Virus record (IMG/VR): IMGVR_UViG_3300011116_000672
Location: 1-34,333 of that record
DNA from: a virus
Strand: one strand, 5' to 3'
Length of the DNA: 34,333 nucleotides
Numbering within the stretch: the stretch's first letter is position 1; each line of letters opens with the position of its first letter. The translations under genes were made by a program, and so were the position numbers. The notes beneath the pieces were generated by a model. The model saw nothing but the letters and a program-made list of their open reading frames with translations, ran no database searches and was not told the DNA's origin. Positions 16,183 through 22,548 of the stretch are shown here, piece by piece.

Positions 16183-16626
16183 TTACTTCCGCCGCGACTT
16201 GCGGGGCGATAAGTAATCAGCCGCCGCACGCAGCCGCTCCGGCGAGTCACCGGCGTGACCAAGAACGCGATTGCAAGATGTGCAGAGTAGCCCGCGCACT
16301 TCACCCGTTTGGTGGTTGTGGTCCACGTCAAACATCCTCTGCGGGGATTCGGGCCGCTGGCAGATGGCGCAGCATCCATTCTGTTGAGCCAGCATCCTGT
16401 TGTAGTCCGCGAACGTGACCCCATACTTTTTCAGGAGGTGGCGCTCGCGTTCGCTATCGCGGTTGGCCCAGTATCGCTTCCGGTCATAGCCGACTGCCGT
16501 GACATATGCCTTATGAGCTGACGTCTTGCAGGGCTTGCACCGCGCCATATACCCGTGCTTCTTACTGCGGTCGCGGAAGAACTCGGTTAGTGGCTTCGTC
16601 TCGTTACAGGCCGTGCAAGTCCTCAC
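16183..16626 (-). CDS. Endonuclease VII-type HNH nuclease
   Basis: 147 residues from GTG 16626, with GGGAGG six bases before the TAG-GTG junction. An N-terminal zinc site (CTACNE ... CKPCK) is followed by a His-Cys nuclease core: CCAICQRPESPQRMFDVDHNH, then GEVRGLLCTSCNRVLGHAGDSPERL. This is the recombination endonuclease VII pattern, in which D-H of VDHNH and the final N form the active site and four Cys bind zinc. T4 endonuclease VII resolves branched DNA before packaging; many phage copies are free-standing and could also be homing-type. Confidence 0.85.
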   Translation of the reverse strand: MRTCTACNETKPLTEFFRDRSKKHGYMARCKPCKTSAHKAYVTAVGYDRKRYWANRDSERERHLLKKYGVTFADYNRMLAQQNGCCAICQRPESPQRMFDVDHNHQTGEVRGLLCTSCNRVLGHAGDSPERLRAAADYLSPRKSRRK

Positions 16627-17632
16627 CTAAGACCTCCCTATACGCCTTGATGAACTCCGCGGCAAGCGGCGGCACAATGGCGTTGCCGTACCCGCGCAGT
16701 CGTCCCACTCTGGCGGGTATCCCATGAGCCAGCGGGAAAAGGCCGGGTTCAGTTGGCCGGGCTTTGCCGTCTCGACAGGCGAGCCATTCGAGGTCAGACC
16801 AGCCTGACGCGGCAACTGGTCGAGCCGCGCACGTGTGCTTCCGTCCGGGTTCGTGGCTTCCGTCGCCATCCCCGGCGAGTCCTTCCAGTCCCGACTGCTC
16901 GGCGTGGCCCACGTCGCCAAGCTCGCCGCATCGACCAGCGTGTGGCCCGCGTGGATACCAGTCGGCGGAATCCTGCGCCGTGTCGCCGTACTGTTGCGGC
17001 TGTTGCTCGCATCGCCGACGGTCGCCGTCGGCCAACTCGCCAGCAGTGCAAAATCGTCCAGATTGCTCCCGTGCCGAGTCTCGCCCATTGCCCTCTTTAC
17101 TTGCCCGCCCTGGTTCCCGTCCCTGCTCTGCGCGGTCGGCCACGAACCACAATCGCTGCCGGATGTGCGGTGCGCCGACGCTCGCAGCAGGCAGACCGAC
17201 CGCCCCGACGGCGTAGCCTTCTCTTTCCAGGTCATCGCAAACCAGATCGAGCCATCCGTGATTAATCGCTGCTTCAACCTGCTCACCAAAGACGACGTGA
17301 GGGCGGCACTCGCGGATGAGGCGAAACCACGCCGGCCAAAGGTGGCGCGGATCGTCGGTGCCGGCTTGCTTGCCCGCACTTGAGAAGGGCTGGCAGGGGC
17401 AACTGCCGGTCCAGACTGGCCGGTCGTCGGGCCATCCGGCGAGCCGCAAGGCGTAGGACCATCCCCCGATCCCGGCGAAGAAGTGGGCTTGTGTGTACCC
17501 TCGGAGATCGTCGGGCCGAACATCGATAATTGACCGCTCATCTACATCTCCCGCCGCGATGTGCCCTGCTGTGATGAGTTCACGCAACCAGGCCGCGGCA
17601 AAGGGGTCATGCTCGTTGTAGTAGGCTGCCAC
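16604..17632 (-). CDS. DNA C5-cytosine methyltransferase
   Basis: 342 residues from GTG 17632, with AAGGA six bases upstream. Motif I FAGIGGW (52-58), motif [15 protein letters not shown] with catalytic C80, motif VI as GEQV (116-119; usually ENV), motif VIII QRLWFVA (159-165) and motif [16 protein letters not shown] (313-327) are all visible. The target-recognition region (about 170-290) is Gly/Arg/Asp-rich and low in complexity. It probably protects phage DNA from host restriction. A 304-codon ORF in another frame overlaps most of the gene. Confidence 0.85.
   Translation of the reverse strand: MAAYYNEHDPFAAAWLRELITAGHIAAGDVDERSIIDVRPDDLRGYTQAHFFAGIGGWSYALRLAGWPDDRPVWTGSCPCQPFSSAGKQAGTDDPRHLWPAWFRLIRECRPHVVFGEQVEAAINHGWLDLVCDDLEREGYAVGAVGLPAASVGAPHIRQRLWFVADRAEQGREPGRASKEGNGRDSAREQSGRFCTAGELADGDRRRCEQQPQQYGDTAQDSADWYPRGPHAGRCGELGDVGHAEQSGLEGLAGDGDGSHEPGRKHTCAARPVAASGWSDLEWLACRDGKARPTEPGLFPLAHGIPARVGRLRGYGNAIVPPLAAEFIKAYREVLGEDLHGL
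16627..17541 (-). CDS. Overlapping gene inside methyltransferase (MSGQLSMFG type)
   Basis: 304 residues from ATG 17541 in a different frame from the methyltransferase. It has its own GGGAG site six bases upstream and its TAG stop abuts the GTG of endonuclease VII. It starts [11 protein letters not shown], has [13 protein letters not shown], several [15 protein letters not shown] segments and ends [19 protein letters not shown]. From memory this pattern recurs as hypothetical proteins in many proteobacterial prophages beside cytosine methylases. Long shadow ORFs are common in this GC-rich DNA, so length alone proves nothing; the ribosome site, the abutting junction and the recalled family support it. 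Confidence 0.5.
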   Translation of the reverse strand: MSGQLSMFGPTISEGTHKPTSSPGSGDGPTPCGSPDGPTTGQSGPAVAPASPSQVRASKPAPTIRATFGRRGFASSASAALTSSLVSRLKQRLITDGSIWFAMTWKEKATPSGRSVCLLRASAHRTSGSDCGSWPTAQSRDGNQGGQVKRAMGETRHGSNLDDFALLASWPTATVGDASNSRNSTATRRRIPPTGIHAGHTLVDAASLATWATPSSRDWKDSPGMATEATNPDGSTRARLDQLPRQAGLTSNGSPVETAKPGQLNPAFSRWLMGYPPEWDDCAGTATPLCRRLPRSSSRRIGRS

Positions 17633-17634
17633 GC

Positions 17635-17823
17635 TTAGTCCTTCAGGTTCCGGCGCGGCGCCCGCACTAGCGCACCGGGCAGCTCGTGCGTCAGATAGCG
17701 CTGCCGGCAGATGCGGCACTCGCGCAGACGGGTCACGCCGCGCTCGGCCGTGACCCGGTAATGCACCACCCGCGCCCCGAGCGCCCCGCACGCCGGGCAC
17801 GGCACCCCTCGACGGCGCGTCAC
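17635..17823 (-). CDS. Small zinc-ribbon protein
   Basis: 62 residues from GTG 17823 (GTGA overlap with the gene before). CPACG (9-13) and CRICR (36-40) form a four-Cys zinc ribbon similar to the N-terminal ribbon of NrdR or Ogr-like phage activators; the region between is basic. It lacks the ATP-cone domain of NrdR. A DNA-binding regulator is plausible. Its stop is followed within three bases by the methyltransferase start. Confidence 0.6.
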   Translation of the reverse strand: MTRRRGVPCPACGALGARVVHYRVTAERGVTRLRECRICRQRYLTHELPGALVRAPRRNLKD

Positions 17824-18263
17824 CGCAACGCCCCCTGGTCCCGCAGCTCGATGGCGATGCGCCGCACCGTCGCGTAGCCCACGCCCAACTGGCGCGCAAT
17901 CCCGCTCGGCGACGTGCCCCCGCGCAGCGCCTGCGCCACTCGCTCCACCAACTGCGCGCGCGCCACTACGCGGTCACGCTGCCACTGCTGCGTGCAGTCT
18001 TCGCACCGCACGCGCCCTTCGTTGACGCGCGCGAGCGACAGATGCGCTCGGCAACCCACGCACACCTGCTCACTGAACCGGCGAGGCCCAACATGGCCTC
18101 TCCCAGGCCCGCCACGCGCCGATGTCGACGGGGAGGTGCCCAACCCCCCGAGCCCCTCGTCGCGCAGCACGTAGCCACGGCTACGCCACCCACTGCCGTC
18201 ATCACCCACGAGCTCATGGAGCGACGACCGCCCCGACCACACCACCGTGTACGCCTGCCTCAT
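17820..18263 (-). CDS. Zinc-finger / HTH protein
   Basis: 147 residues from ATG 18263 (ATGA overlap). The N-terminal half is Gly/Ser/Arg-rich. A four-Cys zinc site (CVGC, then CEDC, about residues 69-91) is followed by a C-terminal helix-turn-helix (TSPSGIARQLGVGYATVRRIAIELRDQG, about 116-143) like those of resolvase or Sigma-70 region 4. The combination suggests a DNA-binding regulator, perhaps of late transcription, but this is inference. Confidence 0.55.
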   Translation of the reverse strand: MRQAYTVVWSGRSSLHELVGDDGSGWRSRGYVLRDEGLGGLGTSPSTSARGGPGRGHVGPRRFSEQVCVGCRAHLSLARVNEGRVRCEDCTQQWQRDRVVARAQLVERVAQALRGGTSPSGIARQLGVGYATVRRIAIELRDQGALR

Positions 18264-18766
18264 TCACCACCTCGTCCCTTGCCGCTGACCCGCTGCTGCG
18301 CGTAGCGCGCCTGCTGCGCGCGCTGTCGCACCAGCACCGGGTTGTCCGCCCAACACCCACACCGCGTTACCGCCGGTGCCCCACCCGGCACCGGTGTGCC
18401 ATCTTTGGTGTGCCACATCGTCGTCGGCGCCCAGCCACTGTCGTTGCACGTCGCACAACACGGCGCGTACACCGCCGTCTGCACGATCGCGCGCCCCGTT
18501 GGCAGATGCCCCACCACCTGCGGCTCCGCCAGCGGCGTGACCAGGCTCGGCACGTCGGGCAGCGCGGCCGGCGCTAAGTCCGCCAACTGCCGCAACTCGG
18601 CCGGCGAGGGGAACCGCTCACAGCGTCGAGCGGCCTCCCGCACGGCCGCGCGCAGCACCGGCTCGGGCAAATCTTTGAGCCCCAACCAGTGCGTGTTGAG
18701 GTCGGCCGGCGCGAACGGGAGCCCACGTAGGTCGGCGAGCGCGTCACGCAACTCAGCGAAGCTCAC
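18260..18766 (-). CDS. Helicase-loader-like replication protein
   Basis: 168 residues from GTG 18766, GTGA overlap with the initiator gene. The N-terminal half (LPFAPADLNTHWLGLKDLPEPVL, then AARRCERFPSPAELRQLADLAP) resembles small phage replication proteins that follow an O-like initiator. The C-terminal half has a likely zinc site (CCATCNDSGW ... CGCW). By position it corresponds to lambda P-type loaders, which recruit the host DnaB helicase. No Walker motif is seen, so it is not a DnaC-type ATPase. Confidence 0.5.
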   Translation of the reverse strand: MSFAELRDALADLRGLPFAPADLNTHWLGLKDLPEPVLRAAVREAARRCERFPSPAELRQLADLAPAALPDVPSLVTPLAEPQVVGHLPTGRAIVQTAVYAPCCATCNDSGWAPTTMWHTKDGTPVPGGAPAVTRCGCWADNPVLVRQRAQQARYAQQRVSGKGRGGE

Positions 18767-19557
18767 GACGCCGCCTCGTCGCTGGGGCGCCAGGTATCCC
18801 AGCTGTCGACCCGCTTGGCCGGCGCCGACCGACGCGCGCCCATCCGCGCCGACCGGTTGAACCAGTTGACGAGGAACGCCGGCATGCCACGCGCGGTCTT
18901 GCGGCCGTTGGCCTCGACGTAGGCCAGCGCCTGCCGACACTCGCGCTCGATGTCGAGGTCTGGGTAGAGCTGCTGCCACGACGCCACCTGCGGCGCGGTC
19001 AGCGGCCAGCTGGCTGTCGAGCCTTGCGTCGGGAACGTGAGCACCGCTGGCTCGTCCGGCGCCGGCGACGGCGACGCGTCAGCGGCGACGGCCCCCTCCT
19101 TCCCTTCCTTTCCCTTCCCTTCCCTTCCCTTCCCTTCCCCTTGTGCATGCACAAGAGGCGTGGGGCACGCGTCGTCCACGCGTGGGGCACGCGTCGAAGT
19201 GTCGGCATCGTCGGGGGTTGCAGGCGGGACCGGGAGAGTCGACGCGCTCTCCCGGTTGTTGATGACCTGATGCCGGTGCCATGAGGGAATGCACCCGTAC
19301 TCGCGCCCACCTGACGCGTATCGCATGACAAACCCACGCGTGGTCAACGCGTCGAGCACGCGTGCGAAGTCCACGTTGTCGTAGGGCAGGCAGTCGAGCT
19401 TCAGCGCCTCGGGCACCCACGCGAACCGTCCCTCGCGGTCCGCCGCCGTCCACAGGCCGGCGAACGCCACGCGCAGCGGTAGCTTCGTCTCGACCTCGGC
19501 GCGGTAGAGCCCAACATGCCGAAACAGGTCGGGCTTAATCGTGCGGATGCGCGCCAT
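18763..19557 (-). CDS. Replication initiator (phage replisome organiser-like)
   Basis: 264 residues from ATG 19557. The N-terminus ARIRTIKPDLFRHVGLY and the following LRVAFAGLWTAADREGRFAWVPEALKLDCLPYD, then GCIPSWHRHQVI, match the winged-helix N-terminal domain of phage replisome organiser and O-like proteins. A low-complexity linker rich in Gly/Lys/Glu (about 136-153) joins a C-terminal domain with YVEANGRKTARGMPAFLVNWFN, probably for the helicase loader. The gene contains a cluster of DNA repeats that looks like an origin, as in lambda O. Confidence 0.75.
   Translation of the reverse strand: MARIRTIKPDLFRHVGLYRAEVETKLPLRVAFAGLWTAADREGRFAWVPEALKLDCLPYDNVDFARVLDALTTRGFVMRYASGGREYGCIPSWHRHQVINNRESASTLPVPPATPDDADTSTRAPRVDDACPTPLVHAQGEGKGREGKGKEGKEGAVAADASPSPAPDEPAVLTFPTQGSTASWPLTAPQVASWQQLYPDLDIERECRQALAYVEANGRKTARGMPAFLVNWFNRSARMGARRSAPAKRVDSWDTWRPSDEAAS
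19092..19363. other. Candidate replication origin inside initiator gene
   Basis: The elements, in order on the + strand, are: a 51-nt uninterrupted pyrimidine tract (19092-19142) made largely of CCCTT units; a perfect 16-bp palindrome CTTGTGCATGCACAAG (19140-19155); ACGCGT at 19167, 19178 and 19189, with a 5/6 copy AGGCGT at 19156, all exactly 11 bp apart; a 9-bp inverted repeat CCGGGAGAG / CTCTCCCGG with an 8-nt loop (19230-19255); and a second ACGCGT array at 19336, 19347 and 19358, again 11 bp apart. Eleven bp is not a codon multiple, so protein coding does not explain it. Phased iterons inside an initiator gene resemble lambdoid origins. Confidence 0.65.
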
Positions 19558-19635
19558 TCAGACCTCGACGCGCTCGCCCTGAGCCAACCGCAGCAGCGTC
19601 GGCGTCACCATCTCTACCGATACAGAAATACTCAT
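19558..19635 (-). CDS. Tiny ORF before initiator gene
   Basis: 25 codons (MSISVSVEMVTPTLL...) starting in an ATGA overlap with the VRR-NUC stop and ending in a TGA that abuts the initiator ATG. It fills the whole gap between the two genes. It may be a coupling or leader peptide; coding is supported only by the junctions. Confidence 0.35.
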   Translation of the reverse strand: MSISVSVEMVTPTLLRLAQGERVEV

Positions 19636-20018
19636 CTCGTCTCCTGTGTGCGATACCAGGGCACTTGGCGCTCGGTGATATACCGGTGCTCTACCAGCCA
19701 CCCCACAACGTTGTTCAGCGTCCCGACGACGTGGCCCACCCCCGCGTCGATCGCCAGTTCACGAAACGCCACCTGCGCGGGGCGCAGCCGGTGCTGCTGC
19801 CCCTCACGCTTGACTTCAATCCACACCTGGCGGCGGGCCGGTGGTGGCCCGAACGCAAGCAGGTCTGGCACACCCGGCGTCTGGCCAGTGCCGCGATGGC
19901 TCCGGCCGTCGGCGGGCGACGGATGGCCGAGCACATATACCGTCCACCCGAACGTCCGCAGTAGCTGCACGATGTGTTGCTGCTCGACCTTCTCAAGCGG
20001 CGGCTTAGAGCAGCGCAC
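19632..20018 (-). CDS. VRR-NUC family nuclease
   Basis: 128 residues from GTG 20018. The PD-(D/E)xK fold is visible: E12 in the first helix, P51-D52 in TPGVPDLLAF, E68-V-K70 in WIEVK, and Q82 in RLRPAQVAF. VRR-NUC proteins are structure-specific nucleases, often found in phages near replication genes, where they may cut branched DNA. The start overlaps the previous gene by 14 bases. Confidence 0.85.
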   Translation of the reverse strand: MRCSKPPLEKVEQQHIVQLLRTFGWTVYVLGHPSPADGRSHRGTGQTPGVPDLLAFGPPPARRQVWIEVKREGQQHRLRPAQVAFRELAIDAGVGHVVGTLNNVVGWLVEHRYITERQVPWYRTQETR

Positions 20019-20289
20019 GACGTTTCTTCACCTCATCGCTCAGGTCCGCGTAGTAGCGGACGCCTCGCTGGGTCATGCGCGGCTCGTGCGACTGGCAGAG
20101 GCTGGTAAATCCGTGCTGCGGCGCGGTGGTCCACCAGCTGCCGGCGCTTCGCGGCTCGTCCGCGCGCGTGCCGCGCGGTCGCAATTCCCAACGGGCCACG
20201 CCCACGCCACGCCCTCGACGCCCTGTCTCCGCTCCCGCTCGGCCCACCACCGCGCGGTAGCCATCGACACCCTGTCGTCCACGCGTCAC
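20005..20289 (-). CDS. Basic protein, unknown
   Basis: 94 residues from GTG 20289, with AGGAGG five bases upstream of the GTG, which is one of the strongest ribosome sites here. It is Arg/Gly-rich with RRGRGVGVARWELRPRG, WWTTAPQHGFTSLCQS and a charged C-terminus (YYADLSDEVKKRRALL). No domain is recognised. The basic charge fits nucleic-acid binding in this replication and recombination block. Confidence 0.5.
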   Translation of the reverse strand: MTRGRQGVDGYRAVVGRAGAETGRRGRGVGVARWELRPRGTRADEPRSAGSWWTTAPQHGFTSLCQSHEPRMTQRGVRYYADLSDEVKKRRALL

Positions 20290-20384
20290 CTCCGCCTCCT
20301 GTTGCCTTCGTCAAGCCAGTCCTGCAGGTCGCGCCGGAGCCGCCGCCGACGCCACCACACCCGCAGCCACCGCCACGGCGTCAC
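20286..20384 (-). CDS. 32-residue Trp/Arg-rich peptide
   Basis: An ORF from GTG 20384 (GTGA overlap with the winged-helix gene stop) to TGA 20286 (GTGA overlap with the next gene). The product has five Trp in the first 11 residues or just after (MTPWRWLRVWWRRRRLRRD) and ends NRRRR. It is extremely basic and could be an amphipathic helix. It is either a real micro-protein or a spacer that keeps ribosomes moving between two genes. Confidence 0.4.
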   Translation of the reverse strand: MTPWRWLRVWWRRRRLRRDLQDWLDEGNRRRR

Positions 20385-20710
20385 GACGTCACCCGCGTGT
20401 GCATCGCGCGCTCAATCTCGAACGCGCGCTGCGTCATCTGCTGAGCCTGGTGACGCAGCCACGCCGCCGCGTGCCGCGCCTCCTCGACCGTCGCCTCCTC
20501 GATGAGGCAGTAGCCCTGCTGGCCGCTCACAATCCGGCCACCGCTGGCGCTCGCCAGCGCGCGCAGCTCGCGGTCGTTCCACCCCGCGCTCCGCAGCTCG
20601 CGGGCGGTCGTCCAGCCCTTGTGCGCGAGCGCGCGCACCAGCGCGTCGACGTCAGCGGCGCCCGAGCGCGACGACCAGAGCGTCGGCTGACTAGAAGGGC
20701 GCGTCGTCAT
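20381..20710 (-). CDS. Winged-helix regulatory protein
   Basis: 109 residues from ATG 20710, with GGAG five bases upstream; the start lies 20 bases inside the SSB-like gene. Residues about 22-72 (VDALVRALAHKGWTTARELRSAGWNDRELRALASASGGRIVSGQQGYCL) form a winged helix-turn-helix, and the C-terminus is a long helix (EEARHAAAWLRHQAQQMTQRAFEIERAMH). The same arrangement is common in proteobacterial phages next to recombination or replication genes. Role unknown. Confidence 0.6.
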   Translation of the reverse strand: MTTRPSSQPTLWSSRSGAADVDALVRALAHKGWTTARELRSAGWNDRELRALASASGGRIVSGQQGYCLIEEATVEEARHAAAWLRHQAQQMTQRAFEIERAMHTRVTS

Positions 20711-20981
20711 CGAATCTCCGGGGGCTGCCACCGGGGGCTCGCCGACCGCTGGTGTCGCCGGGCTTCCAGGTGTCGAGGACCGCATAGTGCGTGGGCTTAG
20801 TCGTGTCGCTGGTATCGCGCTTCCGGCGCACGATGATGTTTGTGTAGCCCTTCAGGTCGGCGTGCTGGCGCGCCCAGTCTAAGAACTCCGCGCCCACGCT
20901 CACGCGCAATTCCACTTCGTCGAACTTGTTCGTGCGCTCACGCACCCAATACGCCGGGGCGTACTGCTTCTGCTCGCTCAT
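20691..20981 (-). CDS. SSB-like protein with acidic tip
   Basis: 96 residues from ATG 20981 (ATGA overlap). The body (YWVRERTNKFDEVELRVSVGAEFLDWARQHADLKGYTNIIVRRKRD) has strands compatible with a small beta fold. The protein then has a Gly/Pro/Arg linker and ends in DDDAPF, very close to the DDDIPF tip of bacterial single-strand binding proteins, which recruits partner enzymes. It follows the annealing protein and exonuclease, so an ssDNA-binding role is plausible but not shown; a canonical OB fold is not evident by eye. Confidence 0.5.
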   Translation of the reverse strand: MSEQKQYAPAYWVRERTNKFDEVELRVSVGAEFLDWARQHADLKGYTNIIVRRKRDTSDTTKPTHYAVLDTWKPGDTSGRRAPGGSPRRFDDDAPF

Positions 20982-21283
20982 CGCTGCTCCTTGAGGCGCA
21001 GCAGCGCCTCCACTTCGGTGTCCACTTCTTCTAGAAACGCCAGCGCCTTGGCGGCGTAGGCGGCAATCTCGTCCTCGTTGCGCTCTAGGCGCACGATGAA
21101 TAGCTGCAGGTGTTCAGGCAGTTGGGGGCAATAGGAGACGAAGTCCACCCACTGGACCTGCGGCCCAGCGACCCAGAGCTGATGCACCAGCTGCGCGCGG
21201 TGCTCAGCGGGCACGCTGCCAGCTTTGAGATAGCCGACGTGACGCGCAGGGCGCGGGCACTTAATCTCGACGAGGCCGGTCAC
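20978..21283 (-). CDS. YqaJ-type exonuclease, C-terminal ORF
   Basis: 101 residues from GTG 21283, with GGAG seven bases upstream, and GTGA overlap with the stop of the N-terminal ORF. It begins TGLVEIKCP, the E-x-K part (E6, K8) of the PD-(D/E)xK active site of YqaJ/lambda exonuclease nucleases. It continues with HRAQLVHQLWVAG and WVDFVSYCPQLPEHLQLFIVRLERNEDEI, typical of the C-terminal half of this family. Alone it lacks the catalytic Asp. Together with the upstream ORF it makes one complete family-length nuclease. Confidence 0.8.
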   Translation of the reverse strand: MTGLVEIKCPRPARHVGYLKAGSVPAEHRAQLVHQLWVAGPQVQWVDFVSYCPQLPEHLQLFIVRLERNEDEIAAYAAKALAFLEEVDTEVEALLRLKEQR

Positions 21284-21615
21284 TCAATGACTCCGTCAGG
21301 GCTGCAGCCGGCGGCGCAGTCGTCGTGCGAGATAAAGCCCACACGGGTGTCCACCAGTTGGCCCGTGCGCGACTGATAGGCTTGGAGCGCGGCGCCCTCA
21401 AGCTCGACGCCGCGCTGCATGTCGGCATTGGTGTAGGTATCCTCAGCCGGCTGACCAGTGAGCCGCTCGCACACCAACCGCATCCGCAGGTCGCGGCGCG
21501 CCGCTGCCTCGCCGCTCTTGATAGTGGCGAGCATGTCCTTGGCATCGCTGGCGGTGAGTCGCCCGAGCCGCAACGTAAACCACTCGTGCGTGCGCTGTTC
21601 AATGACGTGCCTCAT
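21280..21615 (-). CDS. YqaJ-type exonuclease, N-terminal ORF
   Basis: 111 residues from ATG 21615 (ATGA overlap with the ERF gene). It has the family start EQRTHEWFTLRLGRLTASD, MQRGVELEGAALQAY with E73, and SPDGVIE with catalytic D107, and stops right there. The next conserved motif (VEIKCP) is at the start of the following ORF in the -1 frame. A 5'-3' exonuclease of this kind resects DNA for the annealing protein encoded upstream. The split is either real (two subunits or frameshifting) or an indel. Confidence 0.8.
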   Translation of the reverse strand: MRHVIEQRTHEWFTLRLGRLTASDAKDMLATIKSGEAAARRDLRMRLVCERLTGQPAEDTYTNADMQRGVELEGAALQAYQSRTGQLVDTRVGFISHDDCAAGCSPDGVIE

Positions 21616-22208
21616 GCCGCCACCTCCCTCGCCGCCGCCTTGAGATCGGCCAGCGACTCGGCGTGCGCCTGCTGCGCGTATGCGCGGAACTCCACTGGCG
21701 CCGCGCTCCACGCGCTCTGCAGCGCGGCGTAGCCGGTCGTGGCTGTTGCGCCGAACTCTCGCCACCAGACCGCAAACCCAGCCGGCTCTGGCGCGCGCGC
21801 AGGCCGCGACGTTGGCGCCGACGCCGCATTGCCGTCGTCGTCCTCGGGGGCCACGCCGACCATGGCCGCGAGCGCGTAGCGGCGAGCGTACGTGATGCAA
21901 CTACCGATGGCCTGCGGCGTGTCCTGCGCCGCCGTCATCGTCAGCGCCGACGACAGCGACTCCCCACTCTCGTGGAGCAGGAGCGTCGTGACCGTGACGC
22001 GCTGCCCATCCGCCGACGGCATCTGCACGACCGACAGCCCGTGCTTGACGAGCGCCGGGCGGCACGCGTCCCACACTTCGGACAGGTCCGCGTAGCTGCT
22101 CTTGAAGTGCGGGTTCTTCTTGCTTTTCGCCGCGCCGCCGACCTCGGCCTGCGCCTTCGCCAACGCAGCGGCCAGCTGCGCGACCGGTGCTACACTCGTC
22201 GTGCTCAC
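21612..22208 (-). CDS. ERF-type single-strand annealing protein
   Basis: 198 residues from GTG 22208, GTGA overlap with the gene before. The core (SKKNPHFKSSYADLSEVWDACRP, HGLSVVQMPSADGQRVTVTTLLLHESGE, QAIGSCITYARRYALAAMVGVAPEDDDGN; about residues 28-130) is the ERF recombinase family first known from P22. It anneals complementary strands in phage recombination and genome circularisation. The rest is a Pro/Ala linker and an Ala-rich helix. Pairing with an exonuclease downstream is the usual two-component system. Confidence 0.9.
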   Translation of the reverse strand: MSTTSVAPVAQLAAALAKAQAEVGGAAKSKKNPHFKSSYADLSEVWDACRPALVKHGLSVVQMPSADGQRVTVTTLLLHESGESLSSALTMTAAQDTPQAIGSCITYARRYALAAMVGVAPEDDDGNAASAPTSRPARAPEPAGFAVWWREFGATATTGYAALQSAWSAAPVEFRAYAQQAHAESLADLKAAAREVAA

Positions 22209-22405
22209 TTGTCGTCTCCTGATGTCAATGAGCCGCGCGTGTCGGTGCCCACCACCGGCACGCGCACCTCGTTTTGATACCGCTGCTCTAGCGCCACCGC
22301 GCTGTCGCCAAACACCCGCACCCACCGCTGGGCCGCAATGTGCGGCGACCGGTCCCGGTTGAAGCGGTAGTTGCTGTAGACAAGCTCGCTGATGAGCGAC
22401 GTCAT
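22205..22405 (-). CDS. Small protein, unknown
   Basis: 66 residues from ATG 22405 (ATGA overlap). It contains YSNYRFNRDRSPHIAAQRWVRVFGDSAVALEQRYQNEV and a polar C-terminus. No membrane segment and no domain is recognised. It lies between a small membrane protein and the annealing protein. Confidence 0.5.
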   Translation of the reverse strand: MTSLISELVYSNYRFNRDRSPHIAAQRWVRVFGDSAVALEQRYQNEVRVPVVGTDTRGSLTSGDDK

Positions 22406-22548
22406 CGGCGCACCGCCCGCCAGAGCGCGTCCCACGCCGCGCACAGGAGCCACGTCAGCAGCAGCCATGCCCCGGCTACCGCCATGAACGCCGCCACCTC
22501 AGGCGCCGTGCGCTGCAGATGCGCCACCGTCGAGGCCAGCGTCGTCAT
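22402..22548 (-). CDS. Small single-span membrane protein
   Basis: 48 residues from ATG 22548 (ATGA overlap). Residues about 17-40 (EVAAFMAVAGAWLLLTWLLCAAW) form one hydrophobic span, followed by a short basic end (RAVRR), so the C-terminus is probably cytoplasmic. As an early gene it could be a superinfection or membrane-modifying protein; no family is recognised. Confidence 0.5.
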   Translation of the reverse strand: MTTLASTVAHLQRTAPEVAAFMAVAGAWLLLTWLLCAAWDALWRAVRR

